Shown here in pieces: positions 1-11,900 of a DNA stretch of 64,000 bases. The stretch is taken from positions 88,888,998-88,952,997 of the forward strand of contig OZ007567.1 of the NCBI GenBank assembly GCA_963931925.1. The letters are read 5' to 3'. Numbering within the stretch: the stretch's first letter is position 1; each line of letters starts with the position of its first letter. A model generated the notes under the pieces. The model was not told the origin of the DNA and made no database searches. It saw nothing but the letters and a program-made list of their open reading frames with translations. Position numbers and translations under genes: made by a program. The DNA is from Onchidella celtica (taxonomy: Eukaryota > Mollusca > Gastropoda > Systellommatophora > Onchidiidae).

Positions 1-44
1 TATCAAAACCGCAATCATTAAAACATGTTTTTTTCTCCACATAC

Positions 45-169
45 CTTGTATAAATCATCAGGCAGCAGTCCCAACAAGAAAGTGACAAGACGTTGTGGAA
101 ATTCATACCTCAGAACCCAAAACACTAGTTCCTCAATCATCATGGTGTATTCCAATTTTTGGTTCATGC
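45..169 (-). CDS. UBR3: UBR3 coding exon 6
   Basis: Residues 299-340, reading [20 protein letters not shown], then [22 protein letters not shown] chose the acceptor GCCAG|GC because the AG eight bases upstream would put a TGA in frame. The donor is AAG|GTATGT; the next exon is off the window. Confidence 0.85.
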
Positions 170-3100
170 CTGGCTGACCTATGAATTAAAATGTCATATC
201 TTCTATCCAAAAGTTTTAACTAATTGGTGTCAATATGAATAATGTAACTGCATATTAAATTTCTCTTAAGATATTGTCTCCGGCTAAGGCATTGGTTACT
301 TTCTGTGGTATTTGTGCCACTTCCAATGTACACATGTGCTTTAACTGAAAAAGGCCAATATGAGTACTAACTACTGGAGTTATAAATAAATAAATAAATA
401 AATAAATTTACATGAAACAATGTGAATACAATAACAATAAAATGAAACACCAATAGACCACTAAATGAAGCAAAACAGTTATGCAACAATAACTAGTTCT
501 GAAACACAGACTAATAAATTAACCAGACTGGAAACACGAGCTTCGGGCTGTGTCGTTTTTTACGGAATTTCCAGAGTGGCAGTCGTATAACCAACATGGT
601 CGCCGCTCGGGAAATTCCGATTCTAGTTCTATCTGCAGTAGAAATTTCTTTTTATTTGTCAAGATTAGTGGTACATGTATTAATTTCTTGGTGCGGAACC
701 AAACTTCTGCGTTCAGTAGGCGCGTCAAAATGGTATCATCAACATTGTAGCTATGCTGAAGCGTCGGTCGTAAACGTGACCTTTCGCTGTTTTGTGACGT
801 CACACAATGGGATCATCCAGTCTGGGTATTTTATTAGTCTGTGATCTGAAATGTCATCCAAATGACGACATATAATTATGACAAATTTTAATGTCAGCAA
901 CTTCACACACTTATGCTTTCATATTATATTTGAGAATGTCTTGCCACACAAATCAAAATGTCAAATTTCTGAGCAATCCATTCTGATACATGATTGACGA
1001 CAAATTCGGTGCATATTTTAAACTCTTAAGCCACAATTCGAAACAACACATATAATCATAAGCTCTATATAATCAAACGAAACTGTTTAGGAAAAAAAAT
1101 TACCTTTGTAATTATCAAAATTGGCTGGATATTTCAAACAGGTGTTGATTTGTTCCTTCACCACTGTATAATTCTTTTGTTCTGGGCTGTCTACTGGTTG
1201 CTCTGAGTAAACAACATGGTGTATTTTTATGCAAGCACAGTTTGAAAACTCTCATTCACTGTGTTGAGTTGATGTAAAAAGATTCCAAGGCACATTTTAA
1301 TACATTGTTATAATTTTTATTATGTCTTTTAAAGACATCTTCCTCTTAATGCTATTCTGACACACATGGAAACTAATGTTTATGTAGAATCTTGTGCATA
1401 TATGCTGTATGTTTCACCTGAACAGGTAGAAACTTATGTTATAAAGAGTGTGGACATGAAATTCCACCCTCGTCAGAGACCCTGACCTATCTAAAAGAAA
1501 CTTCTTAGTTATGGAAATCAAGTTAAAATGGGTTGACAGAAGTTCCCGCATTGGCTGCAGACTAGTTTTTGAGGAGAATGGTAGTGTGGCAGACAATAAT
1601 CTAGTATTCAATGCTGTCAAATAAGGTATGAATGACATGAATGAGAAACACAGCTAGAGTTTAGAGAAATACAGTGCATGGTGGTCAAAGTGGAGAAAAC
1701 GTGAGAAAGTAGGGTCATATTTCAAAATTTAAGTGTTAATACTTGGTCTGGCCTTGTGGTCTCTCTGGGCAATCAATCTTTAACTTCTAACCACATCAGC
1801 ATTTCTGTTCTCTCTTCTTTTCAAGCTTCTGTTATATTCTCTCATATTTTCTCCAAATTGTGAACAGTCATCTCAGCTACTTGGTGCTTGCATATCTCCC
1901 ATTACAGTTTTTTCAGTTTTCTCACTTTCACCTCCTTTATTCAGCTTCTCCTTACTTTTTTTTTTTCTTGATTACAGGCACCCAGTTAGTTCATTGCTCA
2001 TTCAATATTATCCTCTCTCCCTGGGCAAACCTCCCAGGCCCTTTCATGTCAGTTATTCAGTTATCCATACGTAGAAGAACACCTGGACGTATTAAATGTA
2101 TTTACAACATAAATGGTATTTATTTCTGAGAAAGTTATGCATAAAAGTCAAATTACCTGTAGATTTTTTGTACTGTGCTTCATTGGTTAGTGCCTGAGCC
2201 ATAACTCTGCGCATAGCTGCCCCCATGTCACTAAGTGACTGCATAAAATTTAAGAATTGCTCCACATCAGCAATGTTCAGTGTGAAGACCTCACGAGCCC
2301 GCCGCACTGAAAATTATGGAATTCACTTATGAAAAACATGTCAAGAAACTTCACATAGATAAATTCTGTCTTCTTATGTTTTTTGTTTTTTTCTGCTAAG
2401 GAAGTGCAATTAAGAACTTTGTGCACATTGGGTTTATGCACTTATATTAGACTAATCATTCACACCTCATCACATGCTGGGATTTCCATAATTACCATAA
2501 TTTGTAAACCTTTGCAAAGGCCCTCTCAAATTTCAAAACTCTGGCATGGGGATCATGACAAAAATCAAAAGTATAAATACCATGAATATTTTAATCTTCC
2601 ATTCCATTAACGCCTAAAACAAGGTTGTAGTATTACAAAAAAATATGAATTTAATGTGAAACTGTGATTTCCTAAATCTCATTTTTGCAAAATGCTTTAC
2701 AAAAGTGGACACACAAAACAAAATGTCTAAAGGTGACACAGACACAAAATTAGCATTTGAACAATGTCTTTCAGGAATTCAATCAGTGCAAAACACTTTT
2801 CATGATAATATTTGAACACTGTCAAAACACCAAAACGACGAAAGGACAGGCAGTCTGTGTTGCATTTTTACCCTGCGAAACAAACTGCTCCCTCAGATGG
2901 TACAATAAGCGTAAAAAAAGCCTGGGCATCATTTCTTTAGCTACTGCCATAAGTTCTGATGGAGGTTCTGGAGCTGTTCTATTCTCCCGATTCTCACCAT
3001 GGCGAGGACAAAACCTGCATGAAATAGAGTGACAATAATTATATGCCTCTGAAAACTGAATGCAAAATTAAAATTTAAAAATCTGACTGTTTTCTAGCAG

Positions 3101-5599
3101 ATAATTTTTTTGGCAAACATTTAACTTACATCTCCAGCTTTTTGTAGTGCTCAGAATCAACTCTTTGCTTTGAATTGTTATTTAACTCAGGGTTCAAAAT
3201 AAGAGTTTGGTATTTCAACCAGATATTTAGTCAATCAGACAAAAATATTTAGAGGACGAAATTCTCTTGCTTAGTAACTTGACAAACAATCACCCTAGAG
3301 ATTTGTAAGCTCAAAGTTTAGTGCAAACGGCAGACAACATGTCTATGGGACTCAAATCTCACTTGAATAGTAACCCTGCATCTCAATTTGATGCAGTTCC
3401 TATACTCCTTGGCTGTTCTTGATACTGAACGGGTATCTTTGTTTCAGAGACAAAGAATCCTGTACTCTTTCTTTCCTGCATTTTTTCACTGCGATTGTGC
3501 CATATTTCATACTTCCAACAATGCACTTTGCTTTTCAATGTCTTATTCCTATAATCCTCAAATCTCACCATCTGCACTTCCTGGATTTCGATTCCCCTAC
3601 TTTATAATGAATGTATTTAGAGATGCCATATTTGTTTGCATAATGGCCAACCAAAAACCCTTGCCAATGAAATAGTGCCGCAGACAAGATCATGGCTAAT
3701 CATAGACCTAATGTTTAGGAACGTGCAGATATGAATTTTTTTTAAAAACAGCATTGATCCCTACCCTTCAGGCCTCATGACACTGGCATCTCCACAATCA
3801 CAAGCGCCCCCCGCCTGGCTACGAAACATATTGTAATCGTGGCCTTCGTGGTTGCCAGCTTGGAAACAGTCTGAGCAGATAGACATGCAAGGTGAGATGC
3901 CACATGTTCGACAGCGGTATGCGACGAAATTGGCAGTCCACACAAGACCACACATGACAGAGCTATCATATTCCCTCACTGTGAATGAGAAATAATGTTC
4001 ATTGGAATCATGGTCCCAGTCTCATACATTTCCTTGTTGAATGTCACTCTATGTAATGATGATTATCCATGAGAGGCCGATATTTTCAATGTCAAGATTT
4101 ATCTGGCTGGGTTGAAATTAACTGCATTTATCTTTATGTAAATAGTTATATAATTATACATTTTATATATATATATATAATATATATCAATCTCTGATTT
4201 TCATACCTTCTTACTCTTAGTTCATTTAAGATGGTAAAACTAAAACTTTTTATTCATAGTAATTGATTAATCTAAGAGCACTGTGATGTTTGGGGAAAAA
4301 ACAACCAGCTTTCCATGTCCAGGTGGGCCTAACTGCCATTAAGTACTGAGCAACGAACCTGGGGTGATTGTAATATTTTGCTGGAAATGTCAATGTTGTT
4401 GCATTATGAAACTTAAGATTTGCACTTGCATCATTACTATTACAAATACAATGCAATGTAAAAACAGTGCAAAATGTCTCTGTAGCTTACAGCACCCAAA
4501 GGAGGAACAAACTACAAAGGCGAGCTATGGCTGGCTTTAAGCTGTAATCATATAGAGTAGTACAAGTAATATATATAGGGAAAGACTTCTGAATGGGTCT
4601 CATGCTGGTATTGCCTAATTTCACCTTTTGGTGTGGGAGGACTGCCAAAAAAAGTGTCTTATGGCCTGATTTTCTTACTGTAATGACATATTCCAAACTG
4701 CCCAGCTATACGGATCAAAGGATGTGACTTTTAGGAGCAGCCATATGCCAGGGGAGTCATGGACTTGGGGTGCCGCCCTAACAAATTAGTCTTCTAAAGT
4801 TCTATTGGGATGTTCTTGGTTACCATGTGGCTCGGCAATTAGCTGCTGGGCCCGCGGTGATCCCCCCCCACAATAAGAAAATCTGGCCATGAGATACATT
4901 CGGAAGTTCTCCCACACCAAAAGGTGAAATTAGGCAATACTGGAACGAGACCCATTCAGAAGTCTCTCCCTATAAATTATTACTTCTACTATGATTACTT
5001 CTGCTACATTCCTAAGTTTCAGTACTATCACAGTTTAAACTAATGAAATGTGGCGTATGTCAGTCCATCTAAAACTTTCATGGGAGGTTTTAATTTCATC
5101 TTGTTTTGTGACACTGTGTTTTGCAAGTTGCATGACAGAGCTGAGAAGAAACTATTACTATTACACAATATAAACAAAGATGGCCGATTTGACAGGCTTG
5201 CTGGACTATCACCGTCAAAAGTAAAGCTCACTTCTCATTTATTTATACCTACAAATGTTATTCAGATAGCAAAAAGGCCTGTGTCTTCTAATGCAACCTA
5301 CCTTTCTTGCCAAACTCCTCAAATGTCATACCACCAGCAATTATCCATTTGCACGAATCTAAATTTTCAAAGTCATCAATAGCTTTCTGAGGGTCCAAAA
5401 TGTAATCTAAGTGGTCGTTCAAAGGTTTTGAGTTGTGAAGCTTTGAACTCTCCTCTTTCAAATATAATGCAACTGTATGCTTGCTCCTCTTCAGGACTCC
5501 TCCGGAGTTTGAGGCGGCGGTGAGGCTTGATGCTGAGGCACTTGATGTCAAAGTCAACGAAAACGGAGAAGTGCTTTCGGATGGATTTCCTGAAGCCAT
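45..5599 (-). CDS. UBR3: UBR3-type E3 ubiquitin-protein ligase, N-terminal part (6 exons, gene continues off left edge)
   Basis: UBR-box proteins recognise substrates for ubiquitination; UBR3 is a large cytosolic RING-type E3 of this family. I join six minus-strand exons: 5302-5599, 3765-3978, 2872-3014, 2157-2306, 1104-1193 and 45-169. All use GT-AG sites and keep one frame, giving about 340 residues. Exon 2 holds a Cys/His-rich UBR box (about residues 108-175) with [18 protein letters not shown], an [11 protein letters not shown] stretch and FCPRH on the next exon. This matches UBR3 better than UBR1/2 as I recall the families. The start is the ATG at 5599, with an in-frame TGA about 27 bases upstream. 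The N-terminus is Ser/Thr-rich low complexity. The C-terminal RING and the rest of this usually ~1900-residue protein are outside the window. It is divergent from BRCA1, with 330 bp between start codons. Confidence 0.9.
505..843. mobile_element. hAT-like MITE
   Basis: Inverted termini begin CACAGACTAATAAA on both sides and extend about 28 bp with few mismatches (AACCAGACTGG against ACCCAGACTGG). Eight-base flanks TTCTGAAA (497-504) and ATCTGAAA (844-851) differ at one base, as expected of a hAT target-site duplication. 339 bp, no coding capacity. It lies in a UBR3 intron. The interior is less AT-rich than the flanks. Confidence 0.75.
1104..1193 (-). CDS. UBR3: UBR3 coding exon 5
   Basis: Residues 269-299, reading [20 protein letters not shown]. 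90 bp, phase 1 at both ends, acceptor ACCAG|TA, donor AAAG|GTAATT. Confidence 0.8.
2157..2306 (-). CDS. UBR3: UBR3 coding exon 4
   Basis: Residues 219-269, reading [19 protein letters not shown] and [19 protein letters not shown]. The acceptor is TTTTCAG|TG and the donor ACAG|GTAATT; phase 1 at both ends. Confidence 0.85.
2872..3014 (-). CDS. UBR3: UBR3 coding exon 3
   Basis: Residues 171-219. Begins [10 protein letters not shown], completing the last Cys/His of the UBR box, then continues [17 protein letters not shown] into a helical region ending LREQFVSQ. Confidence 0.85.
3765..3978 (-). CDS. UBR3: UBR3 coding exon 2 (UBR box)
   Basis: Residues 100-171. Carries the zinc-binding UBR box: [29 protein letters not shown] and GGACDCGD. 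The acceptor is CACAG|TG; joining to exon 1 reads FGKKVREYDSS without a frame break. Confidence 0.9.
4574..4974. mobile_element. Fold-back (long-TIR) MITE
   Basis: Two arms of about 69 bp (4574-4642 and 4907-4974) are near-perfect inverted repeats; both outer ends read TATAGGG inward and both inner ends CCACACC or its complement. They enclose about 265 bp with a C-run at about 4862. The flanks are AT-rich, so the duplication is hard to define (TA likely). The superfamily is unknown. Confidence 0.75.
5302..5599 (-). CDS. UBR3: UBR3 coding exon 1
   Basis: Encodes residues 1-100: a Ser/Ala/Thr-rich leader ([20 protein letters not shown]) and then a more ordered stretch ending MTFEEFGKK. The donor is AAG|GTAGGT at 5300-5301; the exon ends in phase 1. 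Confidence 0.85.
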
Positions 5600-5929
5600 A
5601 ACGATCGTCCCCTGAGATAATCAGGATCGTAGAGGTATGAAGATTAATTGAGCAGGGACTACATATTTACTTTACTTTAAACGGCCTGTTTGAAACTGAA
5701 TTCTAGAATTACATTTTCTTGTTCACTGATTTCTCATTATAAGCTGTCAACAAATGGTTAACAACACCGGAAGTACAGAAGCTCTAAGTGGTTCATGGAA
5801 CTCTTCAGAGCTCTTCACGTGTGAGATGAAAAAAAGTTCAATCCGGGCGCGAGATAGGAATAAAAATGGAAGTGCACTATGTAAGACGGTTGATAAACTT
5901 TGGATGATTTCAGACAAATTATCAACAAA
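5600..5929. promoter_or_regulatory. Divergent UBR3/BRCA1 promoter region
   Basis: Only 330 bp separate the UBR3 start codon (5599, minus) from the BRCA1 start codon (5930, plus). Visible motifs are a perfect ETS/GABP site ACCGGAAGT at 5766-5774, an E-box CACGTG at 5816-5821 and a GC-rich GGGCGCGAG near 5845. No TATA box stands out. Use as a bidirectional promoter is inferred from spacing and motifs; the 5'UTRs must also lie here. Confidence 0.6.
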
Positions 5930-5994
5930 ATGGAGACGCAAAGGATGAAAGACATCCTGGCACAAATGCAGAAAAATTTAGAATGTGCTATATG
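5930..5994 (+). CDS. BRCA1: BRCA1 coding exon 1 (start, RING begins)
   Basis: Residues 1-22, METQRMKDILAQMQKNLECA, then I and two bases of Cys22. Parallels the human start ending in a LECPIC-type motif. The donor is TATG|GTGCGT. Confidence 0.85.
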
Positions 5995-8900
5995 GTGCGT
6001 AGTACGAAAGATATCTGCTTCAAGATTTCTAGTTTATTAAAATGTCAGTCACTTGTGTCTAGGTGTGTAATTTTTAACGAAGTATTTATCTGCCAGTACT
6101 GTCGGATAAAATTTCCTCTAGGATTTTTTTTATCTGCCAACATAAATTATGTATTTGCAGGGGATCACCCCTGATTTGAACTTTTCTCCGTCTTCCTCCC
6201 TTGTTCCATTCATCACGATCAATACGACAATAGGCCTTTAGATTTAGTAGGCCTATTCACTATTCGTGTTGAAAATAATGGTATGATTGAAATTGGATTA
6301 GATCTATAGTTAGGCCTATAGGCTTTTCTGAGTAAAATTTTTATTGATTATGGATACAAACAGCCTACATATAGATCTAGATCTAATACAGAGTTTCAGG
6401 ACTTATCCGTAGAAATGGGTTTCTTGGTTTAGTCATGCTTATTTAGTAAGAATTCTCTCGCAGTTATTCACGGTTCTCAGTAGGTAGTGGTTATAGCAAT
6501 TAGCATGTTTGCCTGTCACTCAGGAGACAGTGGTTCGATTTTCAGGTAGGCAAGTTTTCTTTCAGGCCTAATAGTAATAATAGTAGGCCCCTAATAGAGA
6601 ATAAATCCATTTTTTTTTTTGTATCTTCACCTGCCAATTGGGGAACAGTGGTTTGATTCTCAGCAGGGTAGGTTTCTTGTAAAAGTCTTTTTATCACTAA
6701 TATCAGCAATCATTCTGTTGGTAATTATTTTTTTTTATCCAACAACGTTGTAGTTAGGGAATAAATCCAGTTTGTTTTTTTGTAATCAGTCAACACCAAT
6801 ACCTGCGGAAAACCCGAGCTTTATCCACCTATAGTGTTGGCGGCCCAAGATCTGCCGATAGTGTAGGCAAATAAACCCAAGCAGTATCAGCGGATAATGT
6901 TGCTGGCCAAGACTGTATCCACCAATAATGTTGGCAGATAAACACGGTCAGTATCTGCTGATAATGTTGCCGGCCTAGGCTGCATCTGCTTAAAGTGTCG
7001 GCGGCCCATGCAGTATCTGCCAATAATGTTGGTGGATAAATCTGGGCAGTATCCGCCAACATTATCGGTGGATAAACCGGGGCAGTATCTGCCAACATTA
7101 TCGGCAGATAAACCTGAGCAATATCCGCCAATAATGTTGGCAGATAATGGCAGCCAGTTTTTTAATCTGAAGTGGCTCTAAATTGAGGAAGGATATAAAT
7201 ATTTTGAAACTGGTGTGTGGAGCTGAATTTACCCAAGATACGTAGATCTGCTTTGTTCACAAGAAAAACAGTATATAATATATGAAATTTGTACCAATTC
7301 ATAAATGCTTTTTGCTGTGCATAACATTATAAATATATTAATTATTATACACAGAGATCAGCTATTTCTTTTCAGGGGATTATTTACCCCCCCCCCCCCC
7401 CCCCCCCCCGCTGCGTGAAGTATCAAAATACGGTATTGACTTCCCAGGCGTTCACTGTGCATGGGTGTGTAAACATGACAAGGTCAAACTGACTGCACAG
7501 CGTGGAAGCCATACTTTCAAAATACAGGCCACTGTCCTCTTTGAGACATAACTACAGTCTTATTCATATTACTCACTGTGTCTCTTCTAAATCAAAGGCA
7601 TTGTGACAAGGGCATGTTAACCATTGAATCACTGGTCGGAATCACAAAGACTAAACTTTCAAAGGCTCTCCCCACACTTTCAATAGGTGTAACATCAACG
7701 GACATGCAAACTGTTGCTCGACAAATTTGCAATATTATCTCATTTTCTCACGAGCTGTCCATCATCTAGAGTTGTCTGTATCTAAGAACCAATCAGAAAC
7801 AAGCTCTGAAATGACCTTTATCCCAAATGCCCACATTGGTTCATTAGTATGTGCCAATCTGGATGAGAAACCATTTGTTTAAAGGGCTGGGGGGGGGGGG
7901 GGGCGGCTGGTTATCATGCTTCATTCTCATGAAAATTACAGCTGTCAGTTTGGTATCATAAGTCAGATCATTGGTTAGAGACAAAGTTTTCACTGGTTAA
8001 TTCATTATCAAGCGTGATAAGGCATAGCAGTGAATGTTTTCATTCTGATCAAAAACCAAACCAAACCACGTGGTACTGGGGGTAGTGTGGTCAGTGCGAC
8101 CTAGATAAGATTCCCCGTGAGTAAGGTCACTGACTGGCCAATGGGCTTTATGAGTAGCGTGCGTCTTGGGGGTTAAACATCAGGAGTGGATATAATGGTG
8201 AGAAGATTGCAAAATTAAAAAATGGAAAAGTGCAAAGTTTTGTTTTGTGCTGTTTGCTACTGAGAGTTTTGAAACAGTGATGATAAGACTTTGGATAAAG
8301 CAAGTAAGATCCTGTAATTGTCTTGCTCCAGGTAATACTTCAAGATTTTGGGGGGAAGTTCCATTTCAGTTACACAATACGGTTATTACAAGGACGCGAC
8401 TTTAGGGCCCTTACAGGGGTCAGCGCCCCCCTGGCAAGTTAGTTCTCTAGGTGGATGTTTTTATAGTAAATGGGGGGCCAAGCGATTAACATACAAAACA
8501 TGAAATAGGTGCAAGTCTAAAGTTGTGTAACTCATAATCATATGGTTCTCCTCCCGAGATTTGTAATTTATCGAGTGTATCTGAGAATGGAATACAAAAA
8601 TTTCATCATCAGTAAGATTCAAATAAAAGATAGGGAATTTATTTGAGAAAGGGGTGGAGTATTTTTCATCAGCACAAACAGTCAAATAGGGGATTCTTTT
8701 GAGAAAAGCAGAGCTTGTCTCTGTACACTTTTTTGTTTGTTCTGTGTTAGCTTGTTGTTATGTAATGTTGTAATTTTTTTTATTATGTTCTTTTATGATA
8801 TAGGTTTTCATATTTACAGGCATTGATGCTCTTTTTTTTCTTTAGACTTTAATGTCTTTGCTTCCCTTTTCTTTTTTACAGCTTGGAACTTTTGACCAAT

Positions 8901-11900
8901 CCTGTATCAACAAGATGTGATCATCAGTTCTGCAGGTAAAGAATGTCGGCATTGGAGCTAACCTCATCGTCTCCTTTAATTTCCAATCAATATCAAAGTC
9001 AGTGGCAATTTGTGTCGTAGCAATATGTAGTGAAGAACAATGGTTAACAGTGAATGGTTTTCAGGAAATCAGACAATTTGAAATCATTTATACTGAATGG
9101 TGTTGCTTTGGGCAGTCACCTTGACAACTGATCTTGCTTTGTTACATAATTTTTTTTGTGCATTAAATTGTAATTGAATCTTAATTTGCTTTTAATTTAC
9201 TTTTAGTTTGCTTTTAATTCATTCCAAGATGCAGCATTGTTTAAGTTCACGTGTTTACTCCGATAGACAAGCTGTTGGAGAATTGATACACCTGTCCTTA
9301 AATGAGGGCAGTGTCACGAGCAGAGTTAGGGTCTTGGGGAGCATTCGACTGCACGAGAGGCAGCTAACTCACACTCGGACACAACCACACAAGAAAAGTA
9401 TTAAACAACTAGAGTATCTATATATGTCAGGCCGGTCAGGCCATGTTTTACATAAATATTAATAAACAAAACAAAAGACAATAGAGGTATATTCAAAGCA
9501 ATAAATTCTAATTACTAACTTAATCTATGATATTCATGTAATTATGGTTCCTTATTGGATGTACTGCAATCAATAGCAAATAGGTATATTATACGAAACT
9601 AGATATCAATTTAAAATGACAGTTGAGTCGCCACTGGCCAGTCGCCAGGCAAACTCTCCCTAAATCATATGGGCTTGAATGTTAGGAGAGCCCAGTACGT
9701 TCCAAGCCTACAGAAGCACACTTCGGCTTGTAGGTAATTACGCAGTTGCAAAAAACTATTTATATATATATGCACAATCATTATTCAATTCATCAACAAT
9801 GTGCCATATTACTTCAATCATACTATGGAAATAATTCTATAACACAGGCCACTCGTCGTCGAGTGCCAGCTGGGGTTTCCTTAGACTTCCTATGAGGCTG
9901 TGGTTCTCTCTCTATCTCTGATCTTCTATTATGCTTGAACAAATAAGATATATTACCATTGGTCACGCCTACTGGTAGGCGCGAACATCAAAATAGCGCA
10001 GCGTGGGCTTTCAAAGGTCAGCCCACTCAGACCTTTCTTTCTAGAGCTCAGTCAGTCCGTTAGCAAGGACTTCTAGTCTTCAAATCACAGTTCAGGTACT
10101 GGCCAACCGGAGATACTTCACGACACGATGCTTCTGCTCGTCTGTATTCAATAAATCTGAACGTTACACGATGTTTTATACTATCTAACTACCCAGCAGT
10201 GCTAGTCCGCTGGCCCAATTAGTTCAGCTATCTCATTGGCCGAAACCTCCCACCATTTTAATTGTAGTAATACGTCTGCACTATTCTACCAGCCAGTTAA
10301 CGTGCAAAAACTTGTCTAGTCATACTTAACAATGTCAACTATCCCCACCTTGTTTCACCCCTACTCCATTACTTATTAATCACGAACATTAAAACCGACA
10401 AGCGTGAATCTAACAGTTTAACTTTACATTTATTTACTCACCAACTATAATTCGCGAGGGCCGTTCAAGGCCACCAGCCAATTTCTCATGGCCCTGGTAA
10501 AACAACAACAACTCACTCTCTGCGTGAGTTTTAACAACATCCGAATCATGACAGGCAGAATGAAGTGAGAAAAACATCTGTCATCTTTCAAATATGATCT
10601 GATCTTTCCTCTGAAGCACTGTCTTAGGCTTGGGCATTGGTTCATTGTTTACTGTTGATTAAAGACATGAGTTCCGGCTGGCCATATTGAATGTACTGGT
10701 GGCTGACGTTTAATGAATGAAAGATTGTAGTTGTGTGAGTGAATTAAGAATTCTGGATAATCAAGTACACGGTCATATTGACTTTATTGTTGGCTGACGT
10801 ATAATGAACGAACGATGATAGTTATTTGAGTGACTTGAGAATTCTGGAGGGTAATCTTTACTAGATCACGATAAATGCATGCGCATAATACTAATATACA
10901 TAGAGTACATTATATGGCCCATGAAGTGTTACAGTGTTTTGTATTTGTGTTCTCTTTTCTACTGAAAACATAACCGACTGTTTCACATAAGTTCAGTTTT
11001 GCCTTTATAGGGTATTGCTATTCAAACCCCTTGAGGTGTCCATTAAATTGAAGTGATCATTCAGTTGGCAAGTTTGCTGGTTACAATTTTAAAGAGTTGT
11101 AGGTGATATACCAAAGATCTGGTATGAAAATTATACTTCAGCATCACATCATTATAATTTCTTTATACTTTCAGGTTCTGTATCACTCAGTTCTTACAAA
11201 CCAAACGATCTGTGCCCTGTCCTCTGTGCAAGGTACCTGTGACAAAAAGGTAGTACGAACCATATTTTAGTCCATTGCTTTAGCCATTTGTTATTCTGTC
11301 TTGGGTTGCACAACAGATTAACCCTTTCGTGTTCCTATTCTGGCTACTTGTGAAGCTCTCTAATGGCCGACTTCCTGGCTATACAGCCAACCTGATTTGT
11401 TTATCTTTTTCGGTCCTATGGCCGCCGCTGCTGCATGCCTTCACTAAATTGGAAATTGTAGCCCCCATGTCATATCTATGATAATGAATTTTGACATACT
11501 TATTGAGAAGTGAATGAACTAAAAGAAGAACCTATTTACATTGGAATGCCAAAATCTGCTTGTTGGTTTTGTGAACTTGAAATGCTGAAGGGGGATGTGT
11601 GACACTACCACTGAGACAGATGGACAATAGTCAATACACATATTACACACTATCGCATCCCACCCCCTTTGTCAACACTACCCATACAAAGGCACCATGC
11701 TAGTACATGCATGTACTATGTACAACAATCGTGTGCCAATCAATACATGATGTAGGCTTAGAGGGAGGAACAGGCCTTTTGAATGACCATGTGTAATACA
11801 ATACATTACTTGTAGGCCTAACCCACACTTTACAGTTCAAACTGGGTCAGTGGGCATCTGAAGATTACCTGGTGATATCATTTACTATTTATAGCTATTC

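Larger units (their letters stand above)
170..5301 (-). other. UBR3 introns (non-coding content)
   Basis: The intron between exons 6 and 5 has a (TAAA)n tract at about 384-407 and the hAT-like MITE at 505-843. The introns 1194-2156, 2307-2871 and 3015-3764 show nothing I can recognise. Intron 1 (3979-5301) has an AT dinucleotide tract at about 4163-4188 and the fold-back MITE at 4574-4974. Confidence 0.7.
5995..8881 (+). other. BRCA1 intron 1 (non-coding content)
   Basis: Holds tRNA-like SINE fragments at about 6483-6680, a palindromic minisatellite at 6829-7155, a 23-base C run at 7387-7409, a dispersed repeat at about 7620-8165 and a 15-base G run at 7889-7903. A stretch near 8395-8470 weakly resembles 4720-4830. 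No gene seen. Confidence 0.6.
8936..11174 (+). other. BRCA1 intron 2 (non-coding content)
   Basis: Contains a less AT-rich block at about 9290-10415 that may be an insertion related to 31090-32470, and an imperfect tandem duplication at 10682-10860. No convincing coding sequence. Confidence 0.5.

Noticed and set aside
6829-7131. 100-codon minus-strand open frame with 12-residue repeats
   Set aside because: It is the translation of a 36 bp minisatellite with no start context or homology, inside a BRCA1 intron.
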